Positions 1 to 8,400 of a stretch of DNA of 22,928 nucleotides are shown piece after piece (the first letter of the stretch is position 1; every line of letters starts with the position of its first letter). Made by a program: the position numbers and the translations under genes. Under the pieces are notes generated by a model. That model worked only from the letters and a program-made list of their open reading frames with translations. It made no database searches and was not told the DNA's origin. Source of the stretch: JAVKDP01 sp040222185 (GTDB lineage: Bacteria > Bacteroidota > Rhodothermia > Balneolales > Balneolaceae); assembly GCA_040222185.1 (NCBI GenBank), contig JAVKDP010000020.1:1-22928 (forward strand), in the 5' to 3' direction.

Positions 1-1954
1 GTGGTTTAACGGTCAGGCCTTCATACTCACCTGGCTCAACATTATATGCGGCTCTTTTGTGATTGCGAAGCACTTTTAACATATGCTCTTTGTTACGCTC
101 ATATCCTTCAAAAGCTCCAAGTTCACCAGCTAATTCAGCACTGGTCTCATATGACTTCATATGCATAGTAGCTGTCAATGCACCAGCAATAGCCACACCT
201 TCCTTACTATCATAAGGAATACCTTTCACCATTAAAGCAGCTCCGATATTTGCATAGCCTAATCCCAGTGTTCTGAATACATAGGATAATTCAGCAATTT
301 CCTTTGAAGGAAACTGAGCCATAAGAACAGAAATCTCAAGAACGGTAGTCCAGATACGAGAAGCATAACGAATGGAATCAACGTCGAACGTTGTGCAGTC
401 TTCGTCAGCGAAATACTTCATTAAGTTTAATGAAGCTAAATTACAGGCTGTGTTGTCCAGGAACATATATTCTGAGCAAGGGTTACTTGCACGGATTTCT
501 CCGTCTTCAGGACAAGTATGCCATTCGTTAATCGTGTCGTGATACTGTGTACCAGGATCTGCAGAAGCCCAAGCAGCATATGCGATCTGATCCCACATGT
601 CATGAGCTTCCATTGTTTTACATGGTTCCGGCTCACGCCCTTCTTTTTCAGCTCTTTCCTTCTCTATTCTCCAGTATAAGTTCCACTGCGAGTTATCTTT
701 AACCGCTTTCATGAAAGAGTTTGGAACACGTACAGAATTATTTGAATTCTGTCCCGCTACAGTAGCATATGCTTCTGAGTTCCAGTCAGTATCATAGGTC
801 TCAAATTCTAAATCAGTATATCCCTGGGCAGCTAGTTGAATTACACGTTCGATATAATTTAATGGAACGTGATCTTTCTTAGCCTGGCGAATTACTTTTC
901 CAAGCTCTTTATTTTTTAGTGGATCACGGCTCATTGCACCATTAAATGTACGCCCTTCAATCTCAATTGGAGTATGGCATAACTGGATGATGCTTTTTAA
1001 ATGCTTTTGAGAGATTTTAGATCCGGCAACTAAAGCTGCAACTTTTTGCTCTTCTTTAACTTTCCAGTTGATGTACTCTTCGATATCCGGGTGATCAAGG
1101 TCAAGAGTTACCATTTTAGCAGCTCTTCTTGTAGTACCACCAGACTTGATTGCCCCGGCAGCTCTGTCACCAATCTTCAGAAAGCTCATTAAACCGGATG
1201 ATTTCCCACCACCACTTAATGGCTCATCAGCTCCACGGATAGAAGAGAAATTACTTCCTGTTCCTGAACCGTATTTAAATAAACGCGCTTCACGAACCCA
1301 TAAATCCATGATACCACCTTCATTTACCAGGTCATCATCTACACTCTGGATAAAGCAGGCATGTGGTTGTGGATGTGTATAAGAATCTTTTGAACGGGTT
1401 AGTTTACCTGTAGTCGGATCTACGTAATAATGACCTTGCGCCGGGCCATTAATTCCGTATGCCCAGTTCAGGCCAGTATTAAACCATTGAGGGCTGTTTG
1501 GAGCTGCCATTTGATTTGCCAGCATATAGCATAGCTCATCATAAAATACTTTGGCATCAGTTTCTGAATCAAAATAGTCATGCTTCCAACCCCAGTATGT
1601 CCAGCAACCAGCTAGCCTGCTAAAGACCTGGCGGGAATCAATTTCATGTGAAAAGCGCTCTTCCTCAGCAACATCCTTCATCGCTTTTGCATCCGCTTCA
1701 GAACGTTGCAACCATTTAGGCACTCCCTTTTCTGTTACCTTCTTTAGCTTTGCCGGAACACCCGCTTTTCTAAAATACTTTTGAGCTATAATATCGGTTG
1801 CAACCTGCGACCAACTCTCGGGAACAGCAACATTTTCCATATGGAAAACCTGTGATCCATCAGGGTTCTTAATTTCAGATGTTCTGGTTACAAACTTAGT
1901 TCCATCGTATGGAGTTTTCCAGTCTGGCTTGGTATAAAAGCGAGTAAATTTCAT
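1..1954 (-). CDS. nrdJ: Adenosylcobalamin-dependent (class II) ribonucleotide reductase, partial
   Basis: This gene encodes the B12-dependent reductase that converts ribonucleotides to deoxyribonucleotides using a cobalamin-generated thiyl radical, without oxygen dependence. The first 651 residues are visible; the C-terminus, including any C-terminal cysteine pair, lies beyond the left edge. The protein begins MKFTRFYT, as class II enzymes of this type do. Visible family motifs are NSPQWFN, a first redox cysteine at C200 (QPHACFIQS), the glycine-rich KYGSGTGSNFS stretch near residue 226, and NPCSE with the radical cysteine C493 and E495. The partner cysteine C504 follows 11 residues later, the spacing expected for this family. 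The start at 1954 has AGGAAG about 7 bases upstream. The start overlaps the stop of a short leader ORF, and a promoter and DnaA boxes lie upstream. I see no cobalamin-riboswitch box in the leader. Confidence 0.96.
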   Translation of the reverse strand, partial: MKFTRFYTKPDWKTPYDGTKFVTRTSEIKNPDGSQVFHMENVAVPESWSQVATDIIAQKYFRKAGVPAKLKKVTEKGVPKWLQRSEADAKAMKDVAEEERFSHEIDSRQVFSRLAGCWTYWGWKHDYFDSETDAKVFYDELCYMLANQMAAPNSPQWFNTGLNWAYGINGPAQGHYYVDPTTGKLTRSKDSYTHPQPHACFIQSVDDDLVNEGGIMDLWVREARLFKYGSGTGSNFSSIRGADEPLSGGGKSSGLMSFLKIGDRAAGAIKSGGTTRRAAKMVTLDLDHPDIEEYINWKVKEEQKVAALVAGSKISQKHLKSIIQLCHTPIEIEGRTFNGAMSRDPLKNKELGKVIRQAKKDHVPLNYIERVIQLAAQGYTDLEFETYDTDWNSEAYATVAGQNSNNSVRVPNSFMKAVKDNSQWNLYWRIEKERAEKEGREPEPCKTMEAHDMWDQIAYAAWASADPGTQYHDTINEWHTCPEDGEIRASNPCSEYMFLDNTACNLASLNLMKYFADEDCTTFDVDSIRYASRIWTTVLEISVLMAQFPSKEIAELSYVFRTLGLGYANIGAALMVKGIPYDSKEGVAIAGALTATMHMKSYETSAELAGELGAFEGYERNKEHMLKVLRNHKRAAYNVEPGEYEGLTVKP

Positions 1955-2025
1955 CGGCGCACTTCCTTAATATATTCCTTGTTAACCTTCGTAGATGATA
2001 TGCTTAAATCCCTCCGTTGAGGCAT
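1951..2025 (-). CDS. Putative 24-residue leader ORF overlapping the nrdJ start
   Basis: A short reading frame on the nrdJ transcript starts with ATG at 2025 and ends with TGA at 1951-1953. The stop overlaps the nrdJ ATG as ATGA, a common sign of translational coupling. The frame is +1 relative to nrdJ. AGGA at 2034-2037 is 8 bases before this ATG, a good Shine-Dalgarno distance; an in-frame ATG at 2031 is too close to it. The peptide begins MPQRRDLS and ends KEVRR and is strongly basic, with no membrane segment. It could be a regulatory leader peptide or a chance frame; no homologue is recognised. Confidence 0.4.
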   Translation of the reverse strand: MPQRRDLSISSTKVNKEYIKEVRR

Positions 2026-2027
2026 AT
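1998..2027 (-). promoter_or_regulatory. Hairpin in the nrdJ leader RNA
   Basis: On the minus strand ATATGC (2027-2022) pairs with GCATAT (2003-1998), and inside it CCTC pairs with GAGG around an AACG loop, leaving an asymmetric AT-rich bulge. The outer 5' arm contains the leader ORF start codon at 2025-2023, so folding could hide it. This could tune leader and nrdJ translation; the function is inferred. Confidence 0.35.
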
Positions 2028-2050
2028 TCATTTTCCTAAAGAGGTAGGAG

Positions 2051-2082
2051 CAAATATATAGGCGAGAGCATAGTCAGACAAA
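2051..2082 (-). promoter_or_regulatory. Bacteroidetes-type promoter of nrdJ
   Basis: On the minus strand TTTG (2082-2079) is followed after exactly 20 bases by TATATTTG (2058-2051). This fits the Bacteroidetes primary-sigma promoter, TTTG at -33 and TAnnTTTG at -7 with 19-21 bases between. Transcription would begin near 2044, giving a leader of about 90 bases with the short ORF and hairpin. The start site is inferred, not mapped. Confidence 0.6.
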
Positions 2083-2097
2083 TTAAATCTGCATTTC

Positions 2098-2126
2098 TTT
2101 TCCACAAATTTAATTACTTATCCACA
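2098..2126 (+). promoter_or_regulatory. Pair of DnaA boxes, 20 bases apart
   Basis: TTTTCCACA (2098-2106) and the perfect consensus TTATCCACA (2118-2126) lie in the same orientation with starts exactly 20 bases apart, about two helical turns. They sit just upstream of the predicted nrdJ promoter, centred roughly 58 and 78 bases before its inferred start site. They could bind DnaA to control nrdJ, as happens at E. coli nrdAB, or be part of an origin. Confidence 0.55.
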
Positions 2127-2679
2127 TTGTAAAAATAAGGTCTCACTTAAAGATTAGGTAACACAAATTTTATTATATAAAAATTGAAATCATCAAATTG
2201 CTTCAACTCAAACGATAAATAGAATCCTATTATAAAAGCGCTTTAAATTATATTTAAACTCTATTTTACTCAAATATCAAAGACATCTAAAACGCCTATA
2301 GTTATCCACATACTTTAATTTAATAAAAGTGATATATAATATTATTTATAATTTAATATCATTAAATTATGTCCTTTTTTATTCCTAATTTTTATTTACA
2401 AATGTATTTAATTTCCATCATTATTAAATTCATTTATGCAAATCAAAAAAGCTCCTAACTACTCCAATTTGAAGCTTATAGAACTTATTCATGATTTTTA
2501 AAAACGAGAATGCTACAAGGTATTCAACTGTTATAACTTCTCCTTTTATTCAGGTCTTAGATCAGGAGATTTTCTCTTTCAAATTTTCCTGGAAATTTCA
2601 TGCCAGCTACCATATTCTAATTTTACTTTTCTCCCTCATTTAATTAAGATAGAGTAAATCATGAACCAAATAGGTAGCC
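2127..2679. other. AT-rich intergenic region without a gene
   Basis: No coding frame of note is present on either strand between the DnaA-box pair and the lipoprotein gene. The stretch from about 2220 to 2430 is extremely AT-rich, with runs such as GATATATAATATTATTTATA, and would melt easily. It contains the third DnaA box. A TATAAT on the minus strand (2234-2229) has no convincing -35 partner. The promoter of the plus-strand lipoprotein gene should lie near the right end, but I cannot identify it. Confidence 0.6.
2302..2310 (+). promoter_or_regulatory. Third DnaA box (perfect consensus)
   Basis: A second exact TTATCCACA, in the same orientation as the pair at 2098-2126 and 184 bases beyond its second member. 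A weaker relative, TTATTTACA, is at 2392-2400. I found no exact TTATCCACA or its complement elsewhere in the window. Confidence 0.5.
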
Positions 2680-3327
2680 ATGAAACTCCCCTCTTCCCTC
2701 CTACTACTCATAGCATGCTCAACACTGCTTGCATGCTCCACAACAAAACAAAAAGTAAAAAGAAGTACCTTTGTGTTTTCGGTTCAGGAGAGTGTCTATA
2801 AAATAACGAGCCTTAACACGCCAAGCGGCGAAGGTTCAAATATACTGGCTAGTGTTAATGATTCAGATCATGGGAACTGGGCGGCAAAAGATTTAGATCA
2901 GGACGGAACACTTGATGTAATCCTTAAAGGTTCTGCTTCTCTCGATTTTGCAAATGAAGTTTATTGGACTGGTATTGAACAGGCAAAAAATAATGGACAA
3001 TATAAAAGTAGATATGCTCTGAGAAGCTACGAACTCATTACTGAGGAAAGCATACTAACGATCCGATCGTATATTGCTGCGGATTCCAACCCAACAAATA
3101 TGTTCATCATATTTAATAAGCTTACAAATGCAGAAACCATTCTGGTTGATACAAACGCTGATGGAATCTTAAACCGAACTGAAAAAGGAATACTTGAAAT
3201 AGAGAGCGCCCAAAAGTTATATACAGAAACCCTTGAAAAAGGAATATTGGACAATAGAATAACTTTGATTAATGAAGTGTACCTGGTAAAGGAGTATTCC
3301 CTGGATAATTATCTAAGTAAAAAGTAA
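2680..3327 (+). CDS. Putative lipoprotein with two EF-hand-like calcium loops
   Basis: The 215-residue product has a lipoprotein signal peptide: a basic start, a leucine-rich core, and LLAC with the likely lipidated cysteine at C19 (a second candidate, LIAC, ends at C13). The rest is predicted to be periplasmic or surface-exposed. Residues 71-79 read DLDQDGTLD, a D-x-D-x-D-G loop of the kind seen in FG-GAP/VCBS and dockerin proteins. Residues 157-168 read DTNADGILNRTE, which matches a full EF-hand loop including the final glutamate. I do not recognise the family and assign no function. The gene stands alone after the AT-rich gap and is followed by an 18-base palindrome. Confidence 0.85.
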   Translation: MKLPSSLLLLIACSTLLACSTTKQKVKRSTFVFSVQESVYKITSLNTPSGEGSNILASVNDSDHGNWAAKDLDQDGTLDVILKGSASLDFANEVYWTGIEQAKNNGQYKSRYALRSYELITEESILTIRSYIAADSNPTNMFIIFNKLTNAETILVDTNADGILNRTEKGILEIESAQKLYTETLEKGILDNRITLINEVYLVKEYSLDNYLSKK

Positions 3328-3332
3328 ATCCA

Positions 3333-3350
3333 TTATGTTCCAGAACATAA
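3333..3350. repeat. 18-base palindrome after the lipoprotein gene
   Basis: TTATGTTCCAGAACATAA has 8-base arms (TTATGTTC/GAACATAA) around CA and begins 6 bases after the stop codon. There is no T-run after it, so it is not a typical intrinsic terminator. It could be a weak transcript end or a dimeric regulator site for the DUF3047 gene 125 bases downstream. Confidence 0.4.
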
Positions 3351-3474
3351 AATAGAGATGTCCTGAAAATGTGATCTTTTTGTGATACTCAAATCCTCAA
3401 TATCTGCTAGCTTGATTAGAGAATTGTTTTAGATGAGATAACTCTCTCAATTCCATCAAGAAATATTTAGGGAC

Positions 3475-4209
3475 ATGAAAAAGATTATATCACTGCTCGT
3501 TTTTTCTTTAGGGTTCACATTCATCGCAATAGCTCAGGATAGTATCAGGGTACCTGTTACCGATTTTGATCCTGAGCTAATGGGTGATGACGTTTTTAAA
3601 GATTCCAGGTGGAGCGAACTCAAACTTCCAAAAAGAGATAAAACCAATTACTCACTTATTGAAGATGAAGAGAGAGTCTATATAAAGGCGGAAAGTAATA
3701 ATAGCGCATCTGGCCTGGTATATAAAATAGACATCGATCCAAAGGAATTTCCTATTCTGGAATGGAGCTGGAAAGTGAATAATGTACTGGAGAACGGAGA
3801 TATCACAAAGAAGTCTGGTGATGATTACCCAGCACGAATCTATATCACTTTCGATTATAACAAGAAAAACCTCAGGCTAAAAGATCGTATAGTTTACTTC
3901 ACTATAATTACTTTTACCAAGTTCGACATTCCGCTACGGGGCATTAATTATGTATGGGCCAACAAAGCTGAGGTTGGAACTATAGTACCGAGCTCATTTA
4001 CAGATTGGGTATATATGGTAGCTGTACAATCAGGTGAAGAACAAGCCGGAACCTGGCAAATCCAGACACAGAATATTTATGAAGACTACAAGAGAGCGTT
4101 TGGTGAAGAGCCTCCAAGAATCAACGGAATTGCAATCATGACCGACTCTGATAATACCAAAGAGTTTTCGGAAGGCTACTACGGCGATATAATTTTTAAA
4201 AGAAAATAA
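3475..4209 (+). CDS. Secreted DUF3047 family protein
   Basis: The 244-residue product has an N-terminal signal peptide (MKK, hydrophobic core to about residue 18, likely cleavage after IAIA near residue 20), so it is probably periplasmic. The body matches DUF3047. The hallmarks are a tryptophan-rich segment at residues 94-101 (ILEWSWKV), GDDYPARIYITFD at 115-127, INYVWANK at 157-164, VGTIVPSS at 167-174, YKRAFGEEPPRI at 205-216 and AIMTDSDNT at 220-228. It contains no cysteine. The biochemical role of DUF3047 is unknown. TTAGGG precedes the ATG closely. It lies between the lipoprotein gene and the RND efflux operon, separated from the latter by 130 bases with inverted repeats, so membership in that operon is doubtful. 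Confidence 0.88.
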   Translation: MKKIISLLVFSLGFTFIAIAQDSIRVPVTDFDPELMGDDVFKDSRWSELKLPKRDKTNYSLIEDEERVYIKAESNNSASGLVYKIDIDPKEFPILEWSWKVNNVLENGDITKKSGDDYPARIYITFDYNKKNLRLKDRIVYFTIITFTKFDIPLRGINYVWANKAEVGTIVPSSFTDWVYMVAVQSGEEQAGTWQIQTQNIYEDYKRAFGEEPPRINGIAIMTDSDNTKEFSEGYYGDIIFKRK

Positions 4210-4223
4210 CCGGATCGGTTATT
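4205..4223. repeat. Inverted repeat at the end of the DUF3047 gene
   Basis: AATAACCG and CGGTTATT form an 8-base stem around GAT, starting inside the last codons of the gene. An A-run follows on the plus strand instead of the T-run an intrinsic terminator needs, so termination here is uncertain. Confidence 0.4.
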
Positions 4224-4248
4224 AAAAAAATTACACTTAGTTAAATAT

Positions 4249-4285
4249 TTACATGTTAAAATATTTTTCTCTCGTAACATTGTAA
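4249..4285. promoter_or_regulatory. Inverted repeat upstream of the RND operon
   Basis: TTACATGTTA (4249-4258) is mirrored by TAACATTGTAA (4275-4285) with one bulged base and a 16-base AT-rich spacer. It lies 55 bases before the adaptor start. It could be an operator for a regulator of the efflux operon or a hairpin. A possible TTGGGT-N16-TATAAA promoter (4289-4316) follows directly; it is weak. Confidence 0.3.
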
Positions 4286-4339
4286 CCATTGGGTCGTACC
4301 GGGCGTCCGTTATAAAACAATCAATTCAATTATCCCGGA

Positions 4340-5395
4340 ATGAATACCAAACGCCTCGGTTATTTTGTAGCAACAGCTACACTTTCAATCATGACACTAA
4401 ACGCTTGCAGTAATGGCGGCGAAAATTTTGACAATGGAGACTCTGATTCTACGCTTGTAATTCCTGTAGAAGTACAGGACGTGAGTAGAGGAGATATCTC
4501 AGCATATTATTCTAATACGGCTACCCTTGAGGCAGTTCAAGAGGCCACCATAGTTTCTAAAGTTCGTGGAATTGTTCAAAACCTGAGCGTTGAAGAAGGA
4601 GACTATGTAAGAGCTGGTCAAATTCTTGCTAAAATTGAAGACGATCAGTACCGCATTGAGAGCGAAAGAGCAAAAGCCACGATGGACCGATTGTTTAATG
4701 ACTTCCAAAGAAACAAAGAGCTTTTCGATAAAGAACTTATTAGTGCGGAGATTTTTGAGAACTCCAGGTTCGAGTATGAGTCTCAAAAGTCAGCCTATGA
4801 ACTGGCACAGTTGAATTATGATCATACTTCCATCAAGTCTCCTATCTCAGGTGTTATCTCTGAGAGATTTATTAAAGTTGGAAACATGATCGGTACAGAC
4901 CAACAGGTATTTCAGGTTACTGATTTTGATCCAATCCAGGCCATACTTCATATCCCTGAGCATGAGCGCTCTAAAATTCGAAAAGGCCAAACTGCTGAGT
5001 TAAAAGCAGATGCACTACCAGGACAAACCTTTATCGGAAATGTTGAGCGTATCAGCCCGACTATTGATCCACTCACTGGGACATTCAAAGTTACTATTTA
5101 TATGAACGGTGCAGAAGAAGCTCTTCGCCCGGGTATGTTCGGCAGGGTTAAGATTGTATACGATACCAGGGAAAATGCAAAGATGATCCCTAAAACAGCT
5201 GTTATCTCAGAAGATGAGACTCAATCAGTATTTGTAGTTAGAGACTCTCTGGTATTTAGAAAAGAAATCAAAACCGGTTATATAAATGGATTCCATATTG
5301 AGATCCTGGAAGGTCTTGATGACGGTGAAATTGTAGTTACAACCGGTCAAGGCAGCCTTACAGACAGTACTCGTGTAAATGTAGTTAAGCTTTAA
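4340..5395 (+). CDS. RND efflux periplasmic adaptor (HlyD/MFP family), lipoprotein
   Basis: The 351-residue membrane-fusion protein links the inner-membrane RND pump to an outer-membrane channel. It has a lipoprotein signal with LNAC at residues 20-23, so C23 is probably lipidated, as in AcrA and MexA. A biotinyl-lipoyl half-motif follows (ATIVSKVRGIVQNL...EEGDYVRAGQIL), then a fairly short alpha-helical hairpin around residues 105-155. The second lipoyl half is SPISGVISERFIKVGNMI, followed by a beta-barrel domain (LRPGMFGRVKI) and the membrane-proximal domain. It opens a three-gene operon, with 18 bases to the first permease. The substrate cannot be read from the sequence; a drug or other amphiphilic compound is likely. 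Confidence 0.95.
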   Translation: MNTKRLGYFVATATLSIMTLNACSNGGENFDNGDSDSTLVIPVEVQDVSRGDISAYYSNTATLEAVQEATIVSKVRGIVQNLSVEEGDYVRAGQILAKIEDDQYRIESERAKATMDRLFNDFQRNKELFDKELISAEIFENSRFEYESQKSAYELAQLNYDHTSIKSPISGVISERFIKVGNMIGTDQQVFQVTDFDPIQAILHIPEHERSKIRKGQTAELKADALPGQTFIGNVERISPTIDPLTGTFKVTIYMNGAEEALRPGMFGRVKIVYDTRENAKMIPKTAVISEDETQSVFVVRDSLVFRKEIKTGYINGFHIEILEGLDDGEIVVTTGQGSLTDSTRVNVVKL

Positions 5396-5413
5396 TAGCC
5401 AGGGAATCACATT

Positions 5414-8400
5414 ATGAAACTGATCGATTTCTCTATTAAAAGAAAAGTTACGATAAGCATGTTTACTGTTGCTATCCTGTTATTCGGGATAGTTTCACTA
5501 GGGCGATTAAAAGTTAACCTGCTACCCGATCTTAGCTATCCAACTCTTACAATCAGAACAGCTTTTGAAGGAGCTGCACCTGTTGAAATAGAAAACCTGA
5601 TTACCAAACCTATCGAAGAAGCTGTAGGTGTTGTTAAAGGGGTTAAGAAAGTAAGATCAATTTCAAAAACCGGGCAATCTGATGTGGTTCTTGAGTTTGT
5701 TTGGGGTACAAACATGGATCTTGTTAACCTGGATGTAATCAGTAAGCTTGATGCTATTCAGCTTCCTTTACAAGCTAAAAAGCCGGTTACCCTTCGCTTT
5801 GATCCAACCCTGGACCCAGTAATGCGATATGCGCTTTATTATGATGATTCAGAAACTGAGACTGCTCCTTCTGATGATCCAAATGTAGAGTTTGCCTCTG
5901 ATTATGAGGACTTAAATGACCCGGATGCTATTGCCAGGCTAAAGCAGTTGCGGATTATTGCCGAAGAACTTCTTAAGAAAAGCCTTGAATCCTCAAGTGG
6001 TGTAGCTTCGGTTAAAATTAGTGGTGGTCTTGAGGAAGAAATCCAGGTAAATATTGATCAACAGCGATTAGCTTATTTGAACATTCCTATTGAGACTATT
6101 ACAAATATCCTAAGCTCGGAGAATATAAATCTATCAGGTGGTCGCTTAGAGGAAGGTACTCAGCAATACCTGGTAAGAACTCTGAACGAATTTAGAGATA
6201 TTGACCAGATTGCAAACGTTGTTGTTGCCCGTCAAAATGATAATACTATCTATCTAAAGGATGTTGCTGAAGTCACTCAGGCATATAAAGAAAGAGAAGC
6301 TATTACCCGCCTCGACGGACTTGAAGCTGTAGAAATTGCAATTTATAAAGAAGGCGACGGTAATACCGTAGCTGTTGCTGAAGTTGTTGAGAACAAAATC
6401 CAACGTATTCGTGGCAGGTTACCTGCGGGCATGAAATTCGAAAAAGTGTATGATCAATCCATTTTCATTTCATCTGCTGTAAATGAGGTTAAAACTGCCG
6501 GTATGATTGGTGGTGTGCTTGCAGTATTGGTCCTCTTTTTCTTCTTAAGAGACTTCTGGAGCACTGTTATTATCTCAGTTTCCATTCCAGTATCGATTAT
6601 TGCGACCTTCAACCTGATGTACGGAAATGATATTACCTTAAACATTATGTCGCTTGGCGGTATTGCACTGGGTATTGGTATGCTGGTGGATAACTCCATT
6701 GTAGTTCTGGAAAATATAGCACGGCATAGGGAAATGGGTAAAAGTGTTCTGAAGGCTGCACAAGATGGTGCGGGTGAAGTAGGAACAGCTGTTATTGCCT
6801 CTACCCTAACCACTGTTGCTGTATTCTTCCCATTAGTTTTTGTTGATGGTATTGCAGGACAATTATTCAGAGACCAGGCACTAACTGTGACTTTCTCACT
6901 GCTCGCTTCCCTTGTAGTTGCAGTAACTTTAATTCCAATGATGTCTTCATTAGGAAGTAAAAAGAAAGAGTATGCCCCACTGGAACTGAAGGAACCACGA
7001 ACTGGATTTGGCAGAATCCTGAGAGCAATCAGGCTATTCCTGTTTTATACCATACCTTCTATCATAACCAAAGGCATCAGATATATAGTTGGTGCAGTAG
7101 CATGGGTATTTTCAAAGTTATTTGCTATACCACTATTCCTGTTCGATAAAGGGTACAAAGCTATTGAGAAAGGCTATGTAGTACTCCTTAAAAGTGCTTT
7201 AAATAACCGGCTTGCGGTTCTTGGTATTGCAATTATTACTTTTGCTGGCTCCATAATGCTGATTCCTAGAATCGGAATCGAGCTTATACCTCAGCTATCT
7301 CAGGGTGAATTCAAAGTTGAATTTAAACTACCACCAGGAACTCCTATCGAGGAAACCGATCAGGCTTTAAGAGGAGTTCAAGATGCTACAAGAGGTAATG
7401 AGCAGGTTCGTTCTACATTTGCAGTAGCTGGTACTGGTAACAGAATGGATGCTAACCCTGATGAAGGTGGCGAAAACTGGGGTGAGCTTAATGTAATGCT
7501 GGCTTCAGGTTCTTCTGCTCTAGCAGAGGAAAACACTATGAGCACAATGAGAAGCTCTCTATCCAACATTCCAGGACTTCAATATAAGTTCTCTCGTCCT
7601 TCACTTTACTCCTTTAGTACTCCTGTCGAAGTTGAAGTAGCAGGATTTGATCTTGAAAATCTGAAAAAAGTAAGTGATGAAATTTCCCGAAGAATGGGAG
7701 CTGATAGTCGCTTTGCTGATGTTAAGAGTACCATGGAAGTTGGTAGTCCTGAAATCCAGATTTTGTTCGACAGAGATAGAGCAGCAGGTTTAGGACTACA
7801 AGTTCATGAGGTAGCCAACCGTGTTGTGAGTAATGTTAGAGGTGATGTTGCAACAAGATACTCATATAGAGACCGTAAGATTGACGTGCTTGTTCGAGCT
7901 CGCCAGGAAGATCGGTCTTCGGTTGATGAAATCCAGAACCTGGTTATCAATCCTGGAAGTGAGCGCCCTATTCCACTTAGTGCTATTGCGACGGTAAGAG
8001 TAGCAAATGGGCCAAGTGAGATCAGACGTTCTTCTCAGCAACGTGTTGCTTTAGTTACTGCTAACCTGAACTATGGTGATTTGGGTGAAGCTGCAGTTGC
8101 CGTTCAGAAAATTATCGATGAAACAACAGCTCCGGTTGGAATTCTTGCAAGAGTAGCCGGACAGAATGAGGAAATGTCTGAATCATTTCAGTCTCTCCTC
8201 TTTGCACTATCACTAGCTGTTTTCCTTGTTTACCTGGTTATGGCTTCTCAGTTTGAGTCGCTGCTCCACCCTTTTATTATCCTGTTTACAATTCCATTAG
8301 CATTAATCGGGGCTATACTGGCCTTATACATCACAGGAACCACAATTAGTGTGGTTGTATTTATCGGGTTAATTCTTCTTGCAGGAATCGTGGTGAACAA

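Noticed and set aside
1146..1382. Open frames opposite nrdJ (1146-1382 plus; also 436-636 in another minus frame)
   Set aside because: They lie wholly inside nrdJ, have low-complexity translations and no family resemblance; they are shadows of the real gene.
1374..1382. TGTGTATAA, a relaxed DnaA-box match (TTATACACA) inside nrdJ
   Set aside because: Single, in coding sequence, in opposite orientation and over 700 bases from the intergenic cluster; expected by chance for a degenerate motif.
1955..2100. Cobalamin riboswitch or NrdR boxes upstream of nrdJ
   Set aside because: The leader of about 90 bases is too short for a cobalamin riboswitch and has no B12-box-like motif; no convincing paired NrdR boxes are seen near the promoter.
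4205..4223. Rho-independent terminator after the DUF3047 gene
   Set aside because: The stem is good but an A-run, not a T-run, follows on the transcribed strand, so it is listed only as an inverted repeat.
6454..6813. 119-codon frame on the minus strand inside the first RND permease
   Set aside because: It is antisense to a highly conserved transmembrane region of a certain gene and has no recognisable motif or ribosome site.
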